Below are positions 8,129 to 16,611 of a DNA stretch of 64,000 bases, piece after piece. The number at the start of each line of letters is the position of its first letter. The stretch's first letter is position 1. Below the pieces are notes generated by a model. It was not told the DNA's origin. It did no database searches and saw only the letters and a list, made by a program, of their open reading frames with translations. The position numbers were made by a program, and so were the translations under genes. This DNA is from Peribacillus saganii (GTDB lineage: Bacteria; Bacillota; Bacilli; Bacillales; DSM-1321): NCBI RefSeq assembly GCF_003429095.1, contig NZ_QVTE01000008.1, positions 1-64,000 of the forward strand. Reading direction: 5' to 3'.

Positions 8129-9085
8129 ATGTTTAAGGTGGTATCATCATCCCCTACGTTTGGGAAATATTCAAAACTTCCAGTTACATACCTTGAGAAT
8201 GAACATTGTGAAATAACGATTCTTGATCCAATCACTGCGAATAGAGAGGAGACGCTAGCAACTGCCTTGAAGGATGCAGATGCCCTGATTGTTGGTGTGG
8301 AGAAAATCACAAAACGAATAATTGAAGGTGCAAAGAACCTGAAAGTCATCGCAAAGCATGGTGCTGGCGTCGACAACATCGACCTCATTGCAGCATCAGA
8401 TCGAAACATTCCTGTGGCATTTGCTCCCGGCGCAAATCGGCACGCTGTGGCCGATCTTGCTTTTGGTCTCCTCCTTTCCTTGGCACGTGAAGTTCCATGG
8501 TCAAACAGAAGGGTGCTGGAAGGTGAATGGCCAAGAGTTGTAGGGTTCGAATTATATGGAAAGACCCTTGGAGTCATCGGTACTGGCAGGATAGGAAAGG
8601 AAGTTATCAGGAGGGCCCGCGGATTTGATATGAAAATCCTCGCTTTCGATCCATACCAGGACCCCGAATTATTGCAATCGGGTGTTCAATATGCAGAGTT
8701 TGAAGAGCTTTTGAAAAGTTCCGATTTCATCACGATCCATACGGACCTAAATGAACATTCAAGAGGGATGTTCGGGAAGCTCCAATTTGGAATGATGAAG
8801 CAAAATGCGTTTATAGTCAACACGGCAAGAGGAGGAATCATCAATGAGAATGAACTTTATGAGGCCCTTAAGAACGGAGAGATTGCCGGTGCAGGCCTGG
8901 ATGTATTTGAAAGAGAACCATTTGGAGGTTCCCCTCTTCTTGAACTACACAATTTTATCGCTACCCCTCACATGGCCGGTTACACAGTGGATGCCCTGGA
9001 GGAAGTCGGGATGATTACAGCTAGGAATATATTAAATGTCCTCAAAGGAAAAAAGGCAGAATATGAATGGAAGGTGACGATATGA
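8129..9085 (+). CDS. D-isomer 2-hydroxyacid dehydrogenase (SerA/GyaR-like)
   Basis: NAD(P)-dependent oxidoreductase of 318 residues acting on 2-hydroxy or 2-keto acids. The Rossmann motif is GVIGTGRIGKEV with an acidic residue (AFDPY) ending the next strand, which favours NAD. The catalytic Arg is in NTARGGIINE, the Glu in DVFEREPF and the His in IATPHMAGYT. It lacks the C-terminal ACT domain of long biosynthetic SerA proteins, so a catabolic role is more likely than serine synthesis. The start has AAAGGAGGAAA. It overlaps the following peptidase gene by 4 nt (ATGA), so the two are translationally coupled. Confidence 0.85.
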   Translation: MFKVVSSSPTFGKYSKLPVTYLENEHCEITILDPITANREETLATALKDADALIVGVEKITKRIIEGAKNLKVIAKHGAGVDNIDLIAASDRNIPVAFAPGANRHAVADLAFGLLLSLAREVPWSNRRVLEGEWPRVVGFELYGKTLGVIGTGRIGKEVIRRARGFDMKILAFDPYQDPELLQSGVQYAEFEELLKSSDFITIHTDLNEHSRGMFGKLQFGMMKQNAFIVNTARGGIINENELYEALKNGEIAGAGLDVFEREPFGGSPLLELHNFIATPHMAGYTVDALEEVGMITARNILNVLKGKKAEYEWKVTI

Positions 9086-10257
9086 ATTTAAAAGATATCC
9101 AACAGAAATTAATGACACAGGAAGAGGATTCCATCAAGCTTCTAAAGCGGTTTGTTGAAATTGAGAGTTTTTCCTACGACAAGCAAGGAATAGACAACCT
9201 GTGTCGGGTGATCACCAACATATTTCAGGAATTGCCGGTTTCAATTGAGGAGTTACAGGAGGAGACACTCGGAAACCATCTTAGAATTACATATGGTGAA
9301 GGGAATCGCCAGATCACTATTCTTTCCCACCTTGACACCGTCTACCCAAGGGGGACATTAGAAATAATGCCCTTCAGATTGGATGGAAATAAAGTGTCAG
9401 GACCAGGTGTATACGATATGAAGGTATCGTATGTGATGATGTACCATCTTTTCAAATTATTAAGGGAAAATAAGGGACCAGGAGATGATGTCAGAATTGT
9501 CTGGCTTCTTACATCCGATGAAGAAATCGGAAGCCCCTCCGGAAAACATCATGTCTACAGGGAAGCTGATAAAAGTGAAGTGATTCTTGTTCTAGAGCCT
9601 ACTGGAGGAGATGGAGCCCTAAAGACTTCGAGGAAGGGGGGAGGGAAATTTCGAATTGAGGTTAAGGGGATCTCTGCCCATGCCGGAGTAAATCCAGAAG
9701 AAGGAGCAAATGCAATCGAAGAATTGGTCTATCAGATTAGTAAAATTGCTGCACTTGCCGACTCTTCTAAAGGCACGTCTATCAACACGGGTGAAATCAG
9801 AGGAGGAACCCTATTCAATGTAGTGGCAGAACATGCTGTGGCAGAAGTAGATGTGAGGGTGCTGATCCCTTCAGAGGCGGAGAGGATTGAAAATGCATTC
9901 AAAAGTCTTACTGTCAACAATCCGAAAACCTCACTGAGTGTGGAAGGTTCTATTTATCGTCCTCCTATGATCCGGACTGATAAAACCGGTGTCCTTTTTA
10001 ATTTGGCTTGTGCAGTTGCAGAAGAAATTGGGCTCACTTTATCTGAAGTAATGACTGGCGGTGGATCTGACGGTAATTACGCTGCCAGCAGGGGAGTACC
10101 GGTGCTGGATGGTTTAGGTGTTGTCGGCGGTTATGCTCATTCTCCTGAAGAATTTCTATGGAAGGATACTATTGCTGAGAGAACAAGTTTGCTCTATGGA
10201 TTAGTGCTTTCTTTGATCCGTAAACAACATTGGCATATTGACAATATTGTTAATTAA
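9082..10257 (+). CDS. M20-family metallopeptidase (carboxypeptidase G2-like)
   Basis: Zinc amidohydrolase of 391 residues, most like the glutamate carboxypeptidase/CPG2 branch of M20. Metal-binding and catalytic residues are visible: His and Asp in LSHLDTVYPRG, Asp in GVYDMK, the paired Glu in TSDEEIGSP, Glu in LEPTGG, and a C-terminal His in GGYAHSPEE. The dimerisation lid carries ISAHAG. I chose ATG 9082, which overlaps the previous stop as ATGA and has AAGGTGA 4 nt upstream, instead of the in-frame ATG at 9067. Cytoplasmic, without a signal peptide. It probably removes an acyl or amino acid group from a pathway intermediate; the substrate is unknown. Confidence 0.85.
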   Translation: MNLKDIQQKLMTQEEDSIKLLKRFVEIESFSYDKQGIDNLCRVITNIFQELPVSIEELQEETLGNHLRITYGEGNRQITILSHLDTVYPRGTLEIMPFRLDGNKVSGPGVYDMKVSYVMMYHLFKLLRENKGPGDDVRIVWLLTSDEEIGSPSGKHHVYREADKSEVILVLEPTGGDGALKTSRKGGGKFRIEVKGISAHAGVNPEEGANAIEELVYQISKIAALADSSKGTSINTGEIRGGTLFNVVAEHAVAEVDVRVLIPSEAERIENAFKSLTVNNPKTSLSVEGSIYRPPMIRTDKTGVLFNLACAVAEEIGLTLSEVMTGGGSDGNYAASRGVPVLDGLGVVGGYAHSPEEFLWKDTIAERTSLLYGLVLSLIRKQHWHIDNIVN

Positions 10258-10438
10258 TGATAGAATTCAGATAATTATAATATTCAAAAAATATTGATAG
10301 CTGAATATCTATTGGGGAGCTACCATAAATAGTTTCTCAATTCATAGATATAACTCAGCGGCATACATACCCGTAAAAATGGGTTGTTTGTCATTGGGTT
10401 TTTTTATTGGATTTTTTTAAGGACAAGGGGGAAACAAA
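10258..10438. other. AT-rich gap with ACCC/GGGT hairpins
   Basis: It holds ACCCGTAAAAATGGGT (about 10368-10383) followed by a T-rich stretch and GGGTTTTTTT. This may be a weak internal terminator before the FAH gene. Confidence 0.3.
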
Positions 10439-11221
10439 GTGAAATTTGTACGATTTTTAGAAAGCGGTTTCAAATCTTACGGGATTGTTCAAGGAGAAGA
10501 TATTATCAGGATCGAAGGTAGTATATTCGAAACATACTCGATAACAGAAGAAAGAATCCCGCTTTCAAATGCGAAACTTCTCGCACCTGTTAAACCAGGT
10601 AAGATTGTGGCTATCGGGCTCAACTATAAAAAACATGCAGAGGAAGTAAATAAGCCCCTTCCAACTGAGCCGATGATGTTTTTGGTTTCACCGACTGCAA
10701 TCGTCGATCCTGATGAAAAGGTTGAACTGGTTAATCCAGATAACCGTAACGATCACGAAGGAGAACTTGCAATTGTTATTGGAAAGACCGCGGAGGATGT
10801 ATCTGTTGATGAAGCGCTCGATTATGTATTCGGTTATACGGTCTGTAACGATATCTCAGACAGGGCACTTCAAAAGCTTGACGGTCAATTTACAAGGGCA
10901 AAAAGCTTTGCAACGTACAAACCGCTGGGGCCGGTGATAGCTACTGACATTAATCCGGATAACCGCCCGATAATGGTAAGAGTCAACGGAGAAACAAGAC
11001 AGGATTCAAATACGAATGACATGATCTTTTCTACTTCCGAAATCATTTCATTTGTATCTCATGTGATGAGACTAGAGGTAGGAGATGTGATCATCACAGG
11101 AACACCATCCGGAGTCTCACCACTCTATGACGGAGACACGGTAGAAGTTGAAATAGAAGGCATTGGCATACTCTCAAACCCTGTCACCGTTAAGAAAAAG
11201 ATTGCAGTAGAAAACAAATAA
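10439..11221 (+). CDS. fumarylacetoacetate hydrolase (FAH) family protein
   Basis: 260 residues: a short N-terminal domain (1-55) then the FAH catalytic fold, beginning at IVAIGLNYKKHAEE. The metal-binding acidic residues are in NDHEGELAIVIGK and the catalytic-lid region in VCNDISDRALQ. FAH-family enzymes hydrolyse C-C bonds of acylpyruvates, decarboxylate oxaloacetate-like acids, or hydrate 2-oxo-pentenoates in aromatic meta-cleavage. A GTG start has AAGGGGGAAA upstream. Together with the amidohydrolase and Rieske protein in this cluster it suggests degradation of a ring-derived or branched dicarboxylic compound (inference). A second FAH paralogue lies at 27055. Confidence 0.85.
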   Translation: MKFVRFLESGFKSYGIVQGEDIIRIEGSIFETYSITEERIPLSNAKLLAPVKPGKIVAIGLNYKKHAEEVNKPLPTEPMMFLVSPTAIVDPDEKVELVNPDNRNDHEGELAIVIGKTAEDVSVDEALDYVFGYTVCNDISDRALQKLDGQFTRAKSFATYKPLGPVIATDINPDNRPIMVRVNGETRQDSNTNDMIFSTSEIISFVSHVMRLEVGDVIITGTPSGVSPLYDGDTVEVEIEGIGILSNPVTVKKKIAVENK

Positions 11222-11242
11222 TAAACATAAGGGGGAGTTTAA

Positions 11243-12262
11243 ATGAACAAGTTTAAGTTGTTTTCCAAAGCGGCTATCGTCGGCATTTTGACACTCAGCC
11301 TGGCAGCTTGCGGAGGCGGGGAGAAACAAGGAGCTTCTAGTGCTGCCAGCGGCAAGAATGAAGCAAAAGTTGATTTTCCGACAAAACCAGTCCAAATGAT
11401 TGTCCCATTCTCTCCGGGCGGAACGACGGATAGCGCCGCAAGAGCATTGGCAGCTGTTGCCAACAAGTATCTTCCGAACGAGCAGTCTGTCACCATTATC
11501 AATAAGGATGGAGGCGCCGGAACAATTGGAATGAGTGACGTTGTACAAGCTAAAGGCGACGGGTACACAATTGGGATGGCAACAAGCGGCCCTATCACGA
11601 TTAAGACTCATAGCAAAGAAGTTGCTTACAAGCCTGAGGACTTCAAGCCGGTTATCCAGGTTGTTGCGACCCCGAACGTGCTTGTGGTTAAGGCAGACAG
11701 CAAAATAAAGAACTTTGACGATTGGATGGAGTATGTGAAATCTAATCCCGGAAAGTTTACGTACGGGACAAGCGGTGCCGGTCTCACTCAGCATATTACT
11801 ATGGAAAACGTTCAAGTAAAGACAGGTTTAAAAACGAAGCACGTTCCTTTTAAAGGCGGAGCTCCTGCGCTTACAGCGCTTCTTGGCGGGAATATCGAAG
11901 GTGCGCTTGTTCAGACCACAGAAGGGCTTCCGCATATTCAGGAAGGAACACTTCGCCCTATTTGGATTTCAGGGACGTTCAAGCCTGACGAGTTGAAAGA
12001 TGTCCCTTTACTGACTGAGAAGGACATTGATGTGGAACCGGATGTATGGACTGGTATTGTTGCACCTTCTTCTGTTCCGGACGAAGTAGTCACCATCCTT
12101 CACGATGCTTTTAAGAAAGGGCTTGAGGATCCTTCGGTAATTGAGGCATTTAATAAAATCGGAGCAGATCCTGTCTACAAGAGTACGGAAGATTTCCAAT
12201 CGATCATAGATAACGATTACAAAGTAAATGGTGAGGTTCTGAAAGCTATTGGCATAAAATGA
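11243..12262 (+). CDS. tctC: tripartite tricarboxylate transporter substrate-binding lipoprotein TctC
   Basis: Extracytoplasmic binding protein of 339 residues (Bug/TctC family). A signal peptide with lipobox LAAC (Cys23) anchors it to the outer face of the membrane. The mature part starts with KPVQMIVPFSPGGTTD, the typical TctC ligand-pocket loop, and has KGDGYTIGMATSGP and PFKGGAPALTALLGG later. It works with TctB and TctA encoded directly after it. Family ligands are citrate and other carboxylates and amides; the ligand here is unknown. Start ATG has AAGGGGGAG. A 7-bp stem after the stop may raise tctC mRNA levels over tctBA. Confidence 0.9.
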   Translation: MNKFKLFSKAAIVGILTLSLAACGGGEKQGASSAASGKNEAKVDFPTKPVQMIVPFSPGGTTDSAARALAAVANKYLPNEQSVTIINKDGGAGTIGMSDVVQAKGDGYTIGMATSGPITIKTHSKEVAYKPEDFKPVIQVVATPNVLVVKADSKIKNFDDWMEYVKSNPGKFTYGTSGAGLTQHITMENVQVKTGLKTKHVPFKGGAPALTALLGGNIEGALVQTTEGLPHIQEGTLRPIWISGTFKPDELKDVPLLTEKDIDVEPDVWTGIVAPSSVPDEVVTILHDAFKKGLEDPSVIEAFNKIGADPVYKSTEDFQSIIDNDYKVNGEVLKAIGIK

Positions 12263-12274
12263 TAGATGTGAAGG

Positions 12275-12301
12275 AAAGGCATCCTGCATAATGGTGCCTT
12301 T
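12275..12301 (+). other. intercistronic hairpin tctC-tctB
   Basis: AAAGGCA (12275-12281) pairs with TGCCTTT (12295-12301). There is no good U-tract, so it is more likely a partial terminator or mRNA stabiliser that keeps the binding protein in excess. Confidence 0.45.
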
Positions 12302-12326
12302 GCCTTTATTATAAAGGGGTGGCATC

Positions 12327-12773
12327 ATGCGAAAAGCAGGAGTTTGGTCAAGTATAGTGGTCATGCTTTTCTCTGGAATATTTCTATATCAATCTATGAA
12401 AGTGGATTATGAAGGTCCTCTTGGGTTCGGCCCGGGATTTTTCCCGCTTTGGCTTAGTGTGATTCTTCTGGTTTTATCAATATTTTATTTTGTTTTGAGT
12501 TTAAAAGAAGATATACATATTAGGGACATCTTCCCAAAGGGACGTTCACTGCATGATTTCCTGTTCATTATTTTGAGTATGATCCTGTTCGTCCTGCTGC
12601 TTGAGAGGACCGGATTCGTCATCGCCGGCACCCTTTCACTGATCTTGCTATTGTTCCGAACCTTCAAATGGTACCACAGTATCTGGATCAGTATCGGGAT
12701 TACGGCAGTCGTTTTCTTCATTTTTGCAAAACTGCTGGCAATTCCATTGCCGGTAAACGCATTAGGCTGGTAA
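12327..12773 (+). CDS. tctB: tripartite tricarboxylate transporter small membrane protein TctB
   Basis: 148 residues with four predicted membrane helices: an N-terminal helix, FGPGFFPLWLSVILLVLSI, and two near the C-terminus. The motif GPGFFP after the first loop is typical of TctB. It is the small, poorly conserved subunit of the secondary transporter, located between tctC and tctA as usual. The start has AAAGGGGTGG and the gene ends 12 nt before tctA. Confidence 0.85.
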   Translation: MRKAGVWSSIVVMLFSGIFLYQSMKVDYEGPLGFGPGFFPLWLSVILLVLSIFYFVLSLKEDIHIRDIFPKGRSLHDFLFIILSMILFVLLLERTGFVIAGTLSLILLLFRTFKWYHSIWISIGITAVVFFIFAKLLAIPLPVNALGW

Positions 12774-12785
12774 AGGGGTGACATC

Positions 12786-14291
12786 TTGGAAACATTGGAC
12801 TTGTTAATGAATGGTTTTGTCCAGGCTCTGACCTGGAAGAACCTCTTGTTTTGTATACTTGGTGTATCGGTTGGCATGTTTGTAGGTGTAATGCCAGGCC
12901 TTGGTCCTGTCGCTGGGACAGCCATTCTTATCCCTCTTACATACGGTATGGAACCGACATCAGCGATCATAATGCTGTCCGGGATATATTATGGGGCGAT
13001 GTACGGAGGAACGATAACGAGTGTCCTTATTAATATTCCGGGAGAGGCCGCATCGGTCATCACATGTATTGATGGTCACCAGCTTGCGAAACAGGGTAGG
13101 GCAGGAGTGGCGCTCGGCGTATCTGCCATCGGATCTTTCGTTGGGGGAATCGTAGCCCTTATCGGCTTGACATTTATCGGTCCGCCACTTGCGGATTTTG
13201 CTTTGCGGTTCGGTCCTCCTGAGTTTTTCTCTCTGATGCTCCTGGGGCTAATGATGCTTGTAGGATTGATGGGGAAAAGCCTTATCAAAGGGTTTATTGC
13301 AGCGATTTTTGGACTTCTCCTGTCCTTCATAGGAATTGACCCGATTTCAGGAAGCACCCGTTTCACGTTTGGGCTCCCTGAATTTTTCGGCGGAATTGAT
13401 TTTGTGATCGTTGCAATGGGGCTTTTCGGGATATCTGAGATCCTGTTCAATGCCGACAACCAGCATAAGGCGGATAAGCCGGCGAAAGTGAAAGGGCTTT
13501 TCCCAAGGAAGGATGAATGGGCACCTGCCATGAAATCAATCGGGCGGGGTACTGGTATCGGTTTTTTAATTGGACTTGTCCCAGGAGCGAACGCGGTTCT
13601 ATCGTCCCTTGCTTCCTATTCGATCGAAAAGAAAGTATCAAAGAACCCGGACCGATTCGGCAATGGAGCAATTGAAGGGGTGGCTGGTCCGGAATCTGCG
13701 AATAATGCGACAAGCGGAAGTTCCTTAATCCCTCTGTTCACTCTCGGTCTTCCAAGCTCTCCGACAGTAGCCGTCATTTTGGGCGCTTTTATCATGCACG
13801 GACTACAGCCAGGGCCTAAGATGTTTAGGGAGAATGCGGACTTTGCTTGGGCGGTCATTGCCAGCATGTTCATTGGGAACATTATTTTGCTCGTCATGAA
13901 TCTTCCACTTGCGAACATTTGGGGGAAAGTGGCTCAGGTTCCATACAAGATTCTTCTCCCGCTTATCATGATTTTTACAATGGTGGGTGCTTATACTGTT
14001 AAAAACTCTGTATTTGATATCGGGATTATGATTCTATTCGGATTCATTGGCTACCTGATGAAAAAATTGGAAATCCCAATAGCTGCAACGGTCCTGACCC
14101 TTGTCCTTGGAAGTCAGCTTGAAAGTTCACTTCTTCAGTCACTTGCAATTTCAAATGGGAGCGCATCTATCTTCTTCGCGAGACCTATTTCAGCGGTGCT
14201 ACTGGTGCTGACCGCTCTTATTTTGGTAGGGACGATCCTCGCCGGAGTGAAAAATAAGAAGGAACTATTGGGAACCGATATTGAAATATAG
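12786..14291 (+). CDS. tctA: tripartite tricarboxylate transporter large permease TctA
   Basis: 501 residues, about 11-12 membrane helices; the transport subunit of the TctCBA system. The diagnostic TctA motifs are present: GVMPGLGPVAGTAILIPLTY near the N-terminus and its inverted repeat GLVPGANAVLSSL in the middle, with YGAMYGGTITSVLINIPG and FTLGLPSSPTVAVILGA. TTG start at 12786 with AAAGGGGTG upstream. It is followed by the SDR gene after 9 nt, so it is clearly in the same operon. Uptake is driven by ion gradients, not ATP (family knowledge). Confidence 0.92.
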   Translation: METLDLLMNGFVQALTWKNLLFCILGVSVGMFVGVMPGLGPVAGTAILIPLTYGMEPTSAIIMLSGIYYGAMYGGTITSVLINIPGEAASVITCIDGHQLAKQGRAGVALGVSAIGSFVGGIVALIGLTFIGPPLADFALRFGPPEFFSLMLLGLMMLVGLMGKSLIKGFIAAIFGLLLSFIGIDPISGSTRFTFGLPEFFGGIDFVIVAMGLFGISEILFNADNQHKADKPAKVKGLFPRKDEWAPAMKSIGRGTGIGFLIGLVPGANAVLSSLASYSIEKKVSKNPDRFGNGAIEGVAGPESANNATSGSSLIPLFTLGLPSSPTVAVILGAFIMHGLQPGPKMFRENADFAWAVIASMFIGNIILLVMNLPLANIWGKVAQVPYKILLPLIMIFTMVGAYTVKNSVFDIGIMILFGFIGYLMKKLEIPIAATVLTLVLGSQLESSLLQSLAISNGSASIFFARPISAVLLVLTALILVGTILAGVKNKKELLGTDIEI

Positions 14292-14300
14292 GGGGAATAT

Positions 14301-15071
14301 GTGGTGAAATTGCAAGGGAAAATTGCGCTGATCACTGGTTCAGCCCGTGGACTGGGATATACAATGGCATCAGAAATGGTAAAGGAAGGCGCCACCGTAT
14401 TTATCAATGACGTCGACGAACAGTCTGTTCATGAGGCAGTCGAACAACTTCGAGAGATAGGCGGCAAAGTTGACGGTTTTGTCGCAGATGTAACAAATAA
14501 ACAGCAAGTTTTAAATATGATGGGTTACATTGTTGATAGGGTAGGGCGTCTTGATATTCTAGTAAACAATGCGGGCGGTGCTCTCCGTACACCAAAGAAA
14601 TTAGAGGACATCAGTGAGGAACACTGGGACCTTGTACTTGATGTAAATCTTAAAGGTACTTTTCTCGCTTCCCAAGCAGCGGTTCCGCACATGAGGGCCT
14701 CTGGAGGCGGCAGTATCATCAACATTTCTTCTATAGGCGGCAGGACAGCCAGCATCGTTACCGGAGTTTCCTATGCTGCAGCAAAAGCAGGTGTTGTGGG
14801 ATTTACAAGGCGCCTTGCAAAAGAAGTAGGACCTGATGGGATTCGAGTGAACGCGATAGCCCCTGGACTGGTCTTATCTGGAGATCGGCTGAAGGAGACA
14901 TGGGACACAATGCCAGATTGGGAACAGACAGAAGTCCTTGATGCGATCCCACTGAGACGACTTGGCACCAATAATGAACAGGCTAAGGTAATTACGTTTC
15001 TAGCAAGTGAAGAGTCAGGTTATATGACGGGCGCTGTACTTGACGTAAACGGTGGTCGCTTCATGGGCTAA
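14301..15071 (+). CDS. short-chain dehydrogenase/reductase (FabG-like SDR)
   Basis: Classical SDR of 256 residues. Cofactor motif TGSARGLG (12-19), NNAG (89-92), catalytic Ser144, Tyr158 and Lys162. Asp37 in FINDVDE after the second strand indicates NAD preference. The C-terminal GAVLDVNGGRFMG is typical. GTG 14301 or GTG 14304 could start; GGGGG at 14291 gives the second a better spacing. In this catabolic cluster it probably oxidises a hydroxyl to a keto group; the substrate is unknown. Confidence 0.85.
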   Translation: MVKLQGKIALITGSARGLGYTMASEMVKEGATVFINDVDEQSVHEAVEQLREIGGKVDGFVADVTNKQQVLNMMGYIVDRVGRLDILVNNAGGALRTPKKLEDISEEHWDLVLDVNLKGTFLASQAAVPHMRASGGGSIINISSIGGRTASIVTGVSYAAAKAGVVGFTRRLAKEVGPDGIRVNAIAPGLVLSGDRLKETWDTMPDWEQTEVLDAIPLRRLGTNNEQAKVITFLASEESGYMTGAVLDVNGGRFMG

Positions 15072-15084
15072 CATGCATAAAGTA

Positions 15085-15113
15085 TTGAAGCACTCTCTAT
15101 TTTGTACTATAAT
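15085..15113 (+). promoter_or_regulatory. internal SigA-type promoter before the DUF3870 gene
   Basis: TTGAAG, 17-nt spacer, TATAAT. It would allow the second half of the cluster to be transcribed on its own. AATATT-containing inverted sequence follows and could be an operator. Confidence 0.6.
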
Positions 15114-15152
15114 ATTATTTAATAATAACAATATTCAGATAGAGGGAGTTAC

Positions 15153-15527
15153 ATGAATACACAGGATACTGTCCTAGTTACAGGATTTGCACAAGGTCCC
15201 AGAGGAACAACCATTTATGAAACCCATAAAACTATTGGAGTTGTACTAGTAATCAATGTCATAACCGGAAGGATACAAGAGGCGGAGTTTACAGTGAATA
15301 CAGAGCTCTTGAATCTTTATCTCAAGGATATATTAAAAGGGTACAATATTCATGATGGCATCCAACCCCTGTTGGAACAGGTCAAACAGAAAGTTTTGAT
15401 CCCATCACAGGGGGCTGTTGTCCAGGCCTTGCGTTCGGCAGCTGATCGGTATCAGGAAGCAAGGAATTTGAATAAAGAACGCTGGTTATCTATGGGGACA
15501 GACCAAAACTCTGTCTCAAACAAGTAG
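15153..15527 (+). CDS. DUF3870 domain protein
   Basis: 124 residues, no signal or membrane segment. The sequence resembles the DUF3870 family: an N-terminal VTGFAQGPRGTTIYE strand pair, a central IGVVLVINVITG, and a C-terminal amphipathic region ending in ALRSAADRYQEA. The function of the family is unknown; members often lie beside catabolic and TctCBA-type transporter genes. Start ATG with GAGGGAG upstream. It has its own promoter and is followed by a strong hairpin. Confidence 0.7.
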   Translation: MNTQDTVLVTGFAQGPRGTTIYETHKTIGVVLVINVITGRIQEAEFTVNTELLNLYLKDILKGYNIHDGIQPLLEQVKQKVLIPSQGAVVQALRSAADRYQEARNLNKERWLSMGTDQNSVSNK

Positions 15528-15531
15528 GTGA

Positions 15532-15575
15532 AACCCAGTAACAGGAGACGATGTCTCTTTGTTGCTGGGTTTTTT
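15532..15575 (+). terminator. intrinsic terminator after the DUF3870 gene
   Basis: AACCCAG pairs with CTGGGTT and the stem continues almost perfectly inward (TAACA/TGTTG, GGAGAC/GTCTCT) to a 3-nt loop; T6 follows. The downstream gene is 35 nt away, so read-through is possible. Confidence 0.8.
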
Positions 15576-15610
15576 ATATGATGAAAGTTATTTGGAAAGG
15601 TGATTGCCGG

Positions 15611-16591
15611 ATGAGAGCCATTTTGGTTGAGGAAAATTCCAGTGAATTATATTTAGGCGAATACAAGGAACCAGAAATTGGGGATGATGATTTGCTTGTC
15701 AGTGTAAGGGCAACGGCTTTGAACCGGGCAGACATCCTTCAAAGGAAAGGAAAATATCCACCCCCAACAGGTGAATCCGAGATAATTGGCCTTGAAATGG
15801 CTGGAGTAGTAGAGAGGATCGGGAAAAACGTCAGAGGATTTCAAAAGGGCGACCGAGTCTGCGCGCTTCTCCCAGGAGGGGGATACGCTGAGAAGGCTAG
15901 GGTTCCTTCAGGACTTGCTATCCCAATTCCAATTGGTTATTCCTTCGAAGAAGCAGCAGGGATTCCAGAGGCGTATCTAACCGCTTTTTTGAATCTTTTT
16001 GAATTAGGGAACATCTCCGAAGGGGATTTCGTCCTCATCCATGCGGCGGGTAGTGGAGTGGGAACTGCCGCTATCCAGCTTGCAAGAGAAGCTGGTGCGA
16101 TAGCTATTGCGACTGCCGGAAGTGCTGAGAAGCTTGAGATTTGCCGAAAGTTAGGAGCCCAATACACGATCAATTACCGTGAAGAAAATTTCGCTGATAG
16201 GGTGAGAGGCATTACAAACGGTGATGGTGTGAATGTTATTCTTGACCCAGTGGGTGCTACTTACTGGGAAGCCAACCTCGAAAGTATTGCTACGGACGGA
16301 AGGTGGCTTGTTATTGGGGGAATGGGAGGCTACGAAGTCGAGAAGATTTCCCTGCGTACTCTAATGAGGAAGAGGGTATCGCTCATAGGTTCGACACTTC
16401 GGTCCCGGACGACAGAAGATAAGATCCGTTTGAACGAACATTTCATCGAGTTTGCGGGTAAACGGTTTGATAACGGCAAACTAGTTCCAGTCATTGACAA
16501 GGTTTACAGCTGGAAACAAGCTAACGAGGCACATCAGTATATGGAACAGAACCAAAATATAGGGAAAATCATTCTTAAAATAGATGAATAG
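15611..16591 (+). CDS. quinone oxidoreductase-type MDR (zinc-free alcohol dehydrogenase family)
   Basis: 326 residues, medium-chain reductase of the NADPH:quinone/PIG3 branch. The GroES-like N-terminal domain has TALNRADILQRKGKYPPP; the Rossmann domain has LIHAAGSGVGTAAIQLA. Zinc-binding cysteines are absent, as expected for this branch. I chose ATG 15611, with AAAGGTGA six nt upstream; an upstream in-frame ATG at 15551 lies inside the preceding terminator stem. Likely reduces a quinone or an alpha,beta-unsaturated carbonyl intermediate. Part of the catabolic cluster, 20 nt before the amidohydrolase. Confidence 0.85.
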   Translation: MRAILVEENSSELYLGEYKEPEIGDDDLLVSVRATALNRADILQRKGKYPPPTGESEIIGLEMAGVVERIGKNVRGFQKGDRVCALLPGGGYAEKARVPSGLAIPIPIGYSFEEAAGIPEAYLTAFLNLFELGNISEGDFVLIHAAGSGVGTAAIQLAREAGAIAIATAGSAEKLEICRKLGAQYTINYREENFADRVRGITNGDGVNVILDPVGATYWEANLESIATDGRWLVIGGMGGYEVEKISLRTLMRKRVSLIGSTLRSRTTEDKIRLNEHFIEFAGKRFDNGKLVPVIDKVYSWKQANEAHQYMEQNQNIGKIILKIDE

Positions 16592-16611
16592 TAAAGGACA
16601 GGTGAAGAAAA

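Noticed and set aside
11174-11815. 213-codon minus-strand reading frame
   Set aside because: It lies wholly across the end of the FAH gene and tctC, has no ribosome binding site and no family resemblance; a shadow of the real genes.
15551-15610. N-terminal extension of the quinone oxidoreductase
   Set aside because: The extension is encoded by a terminator hairpin; ATG 15611 has a good ribosome binding site.
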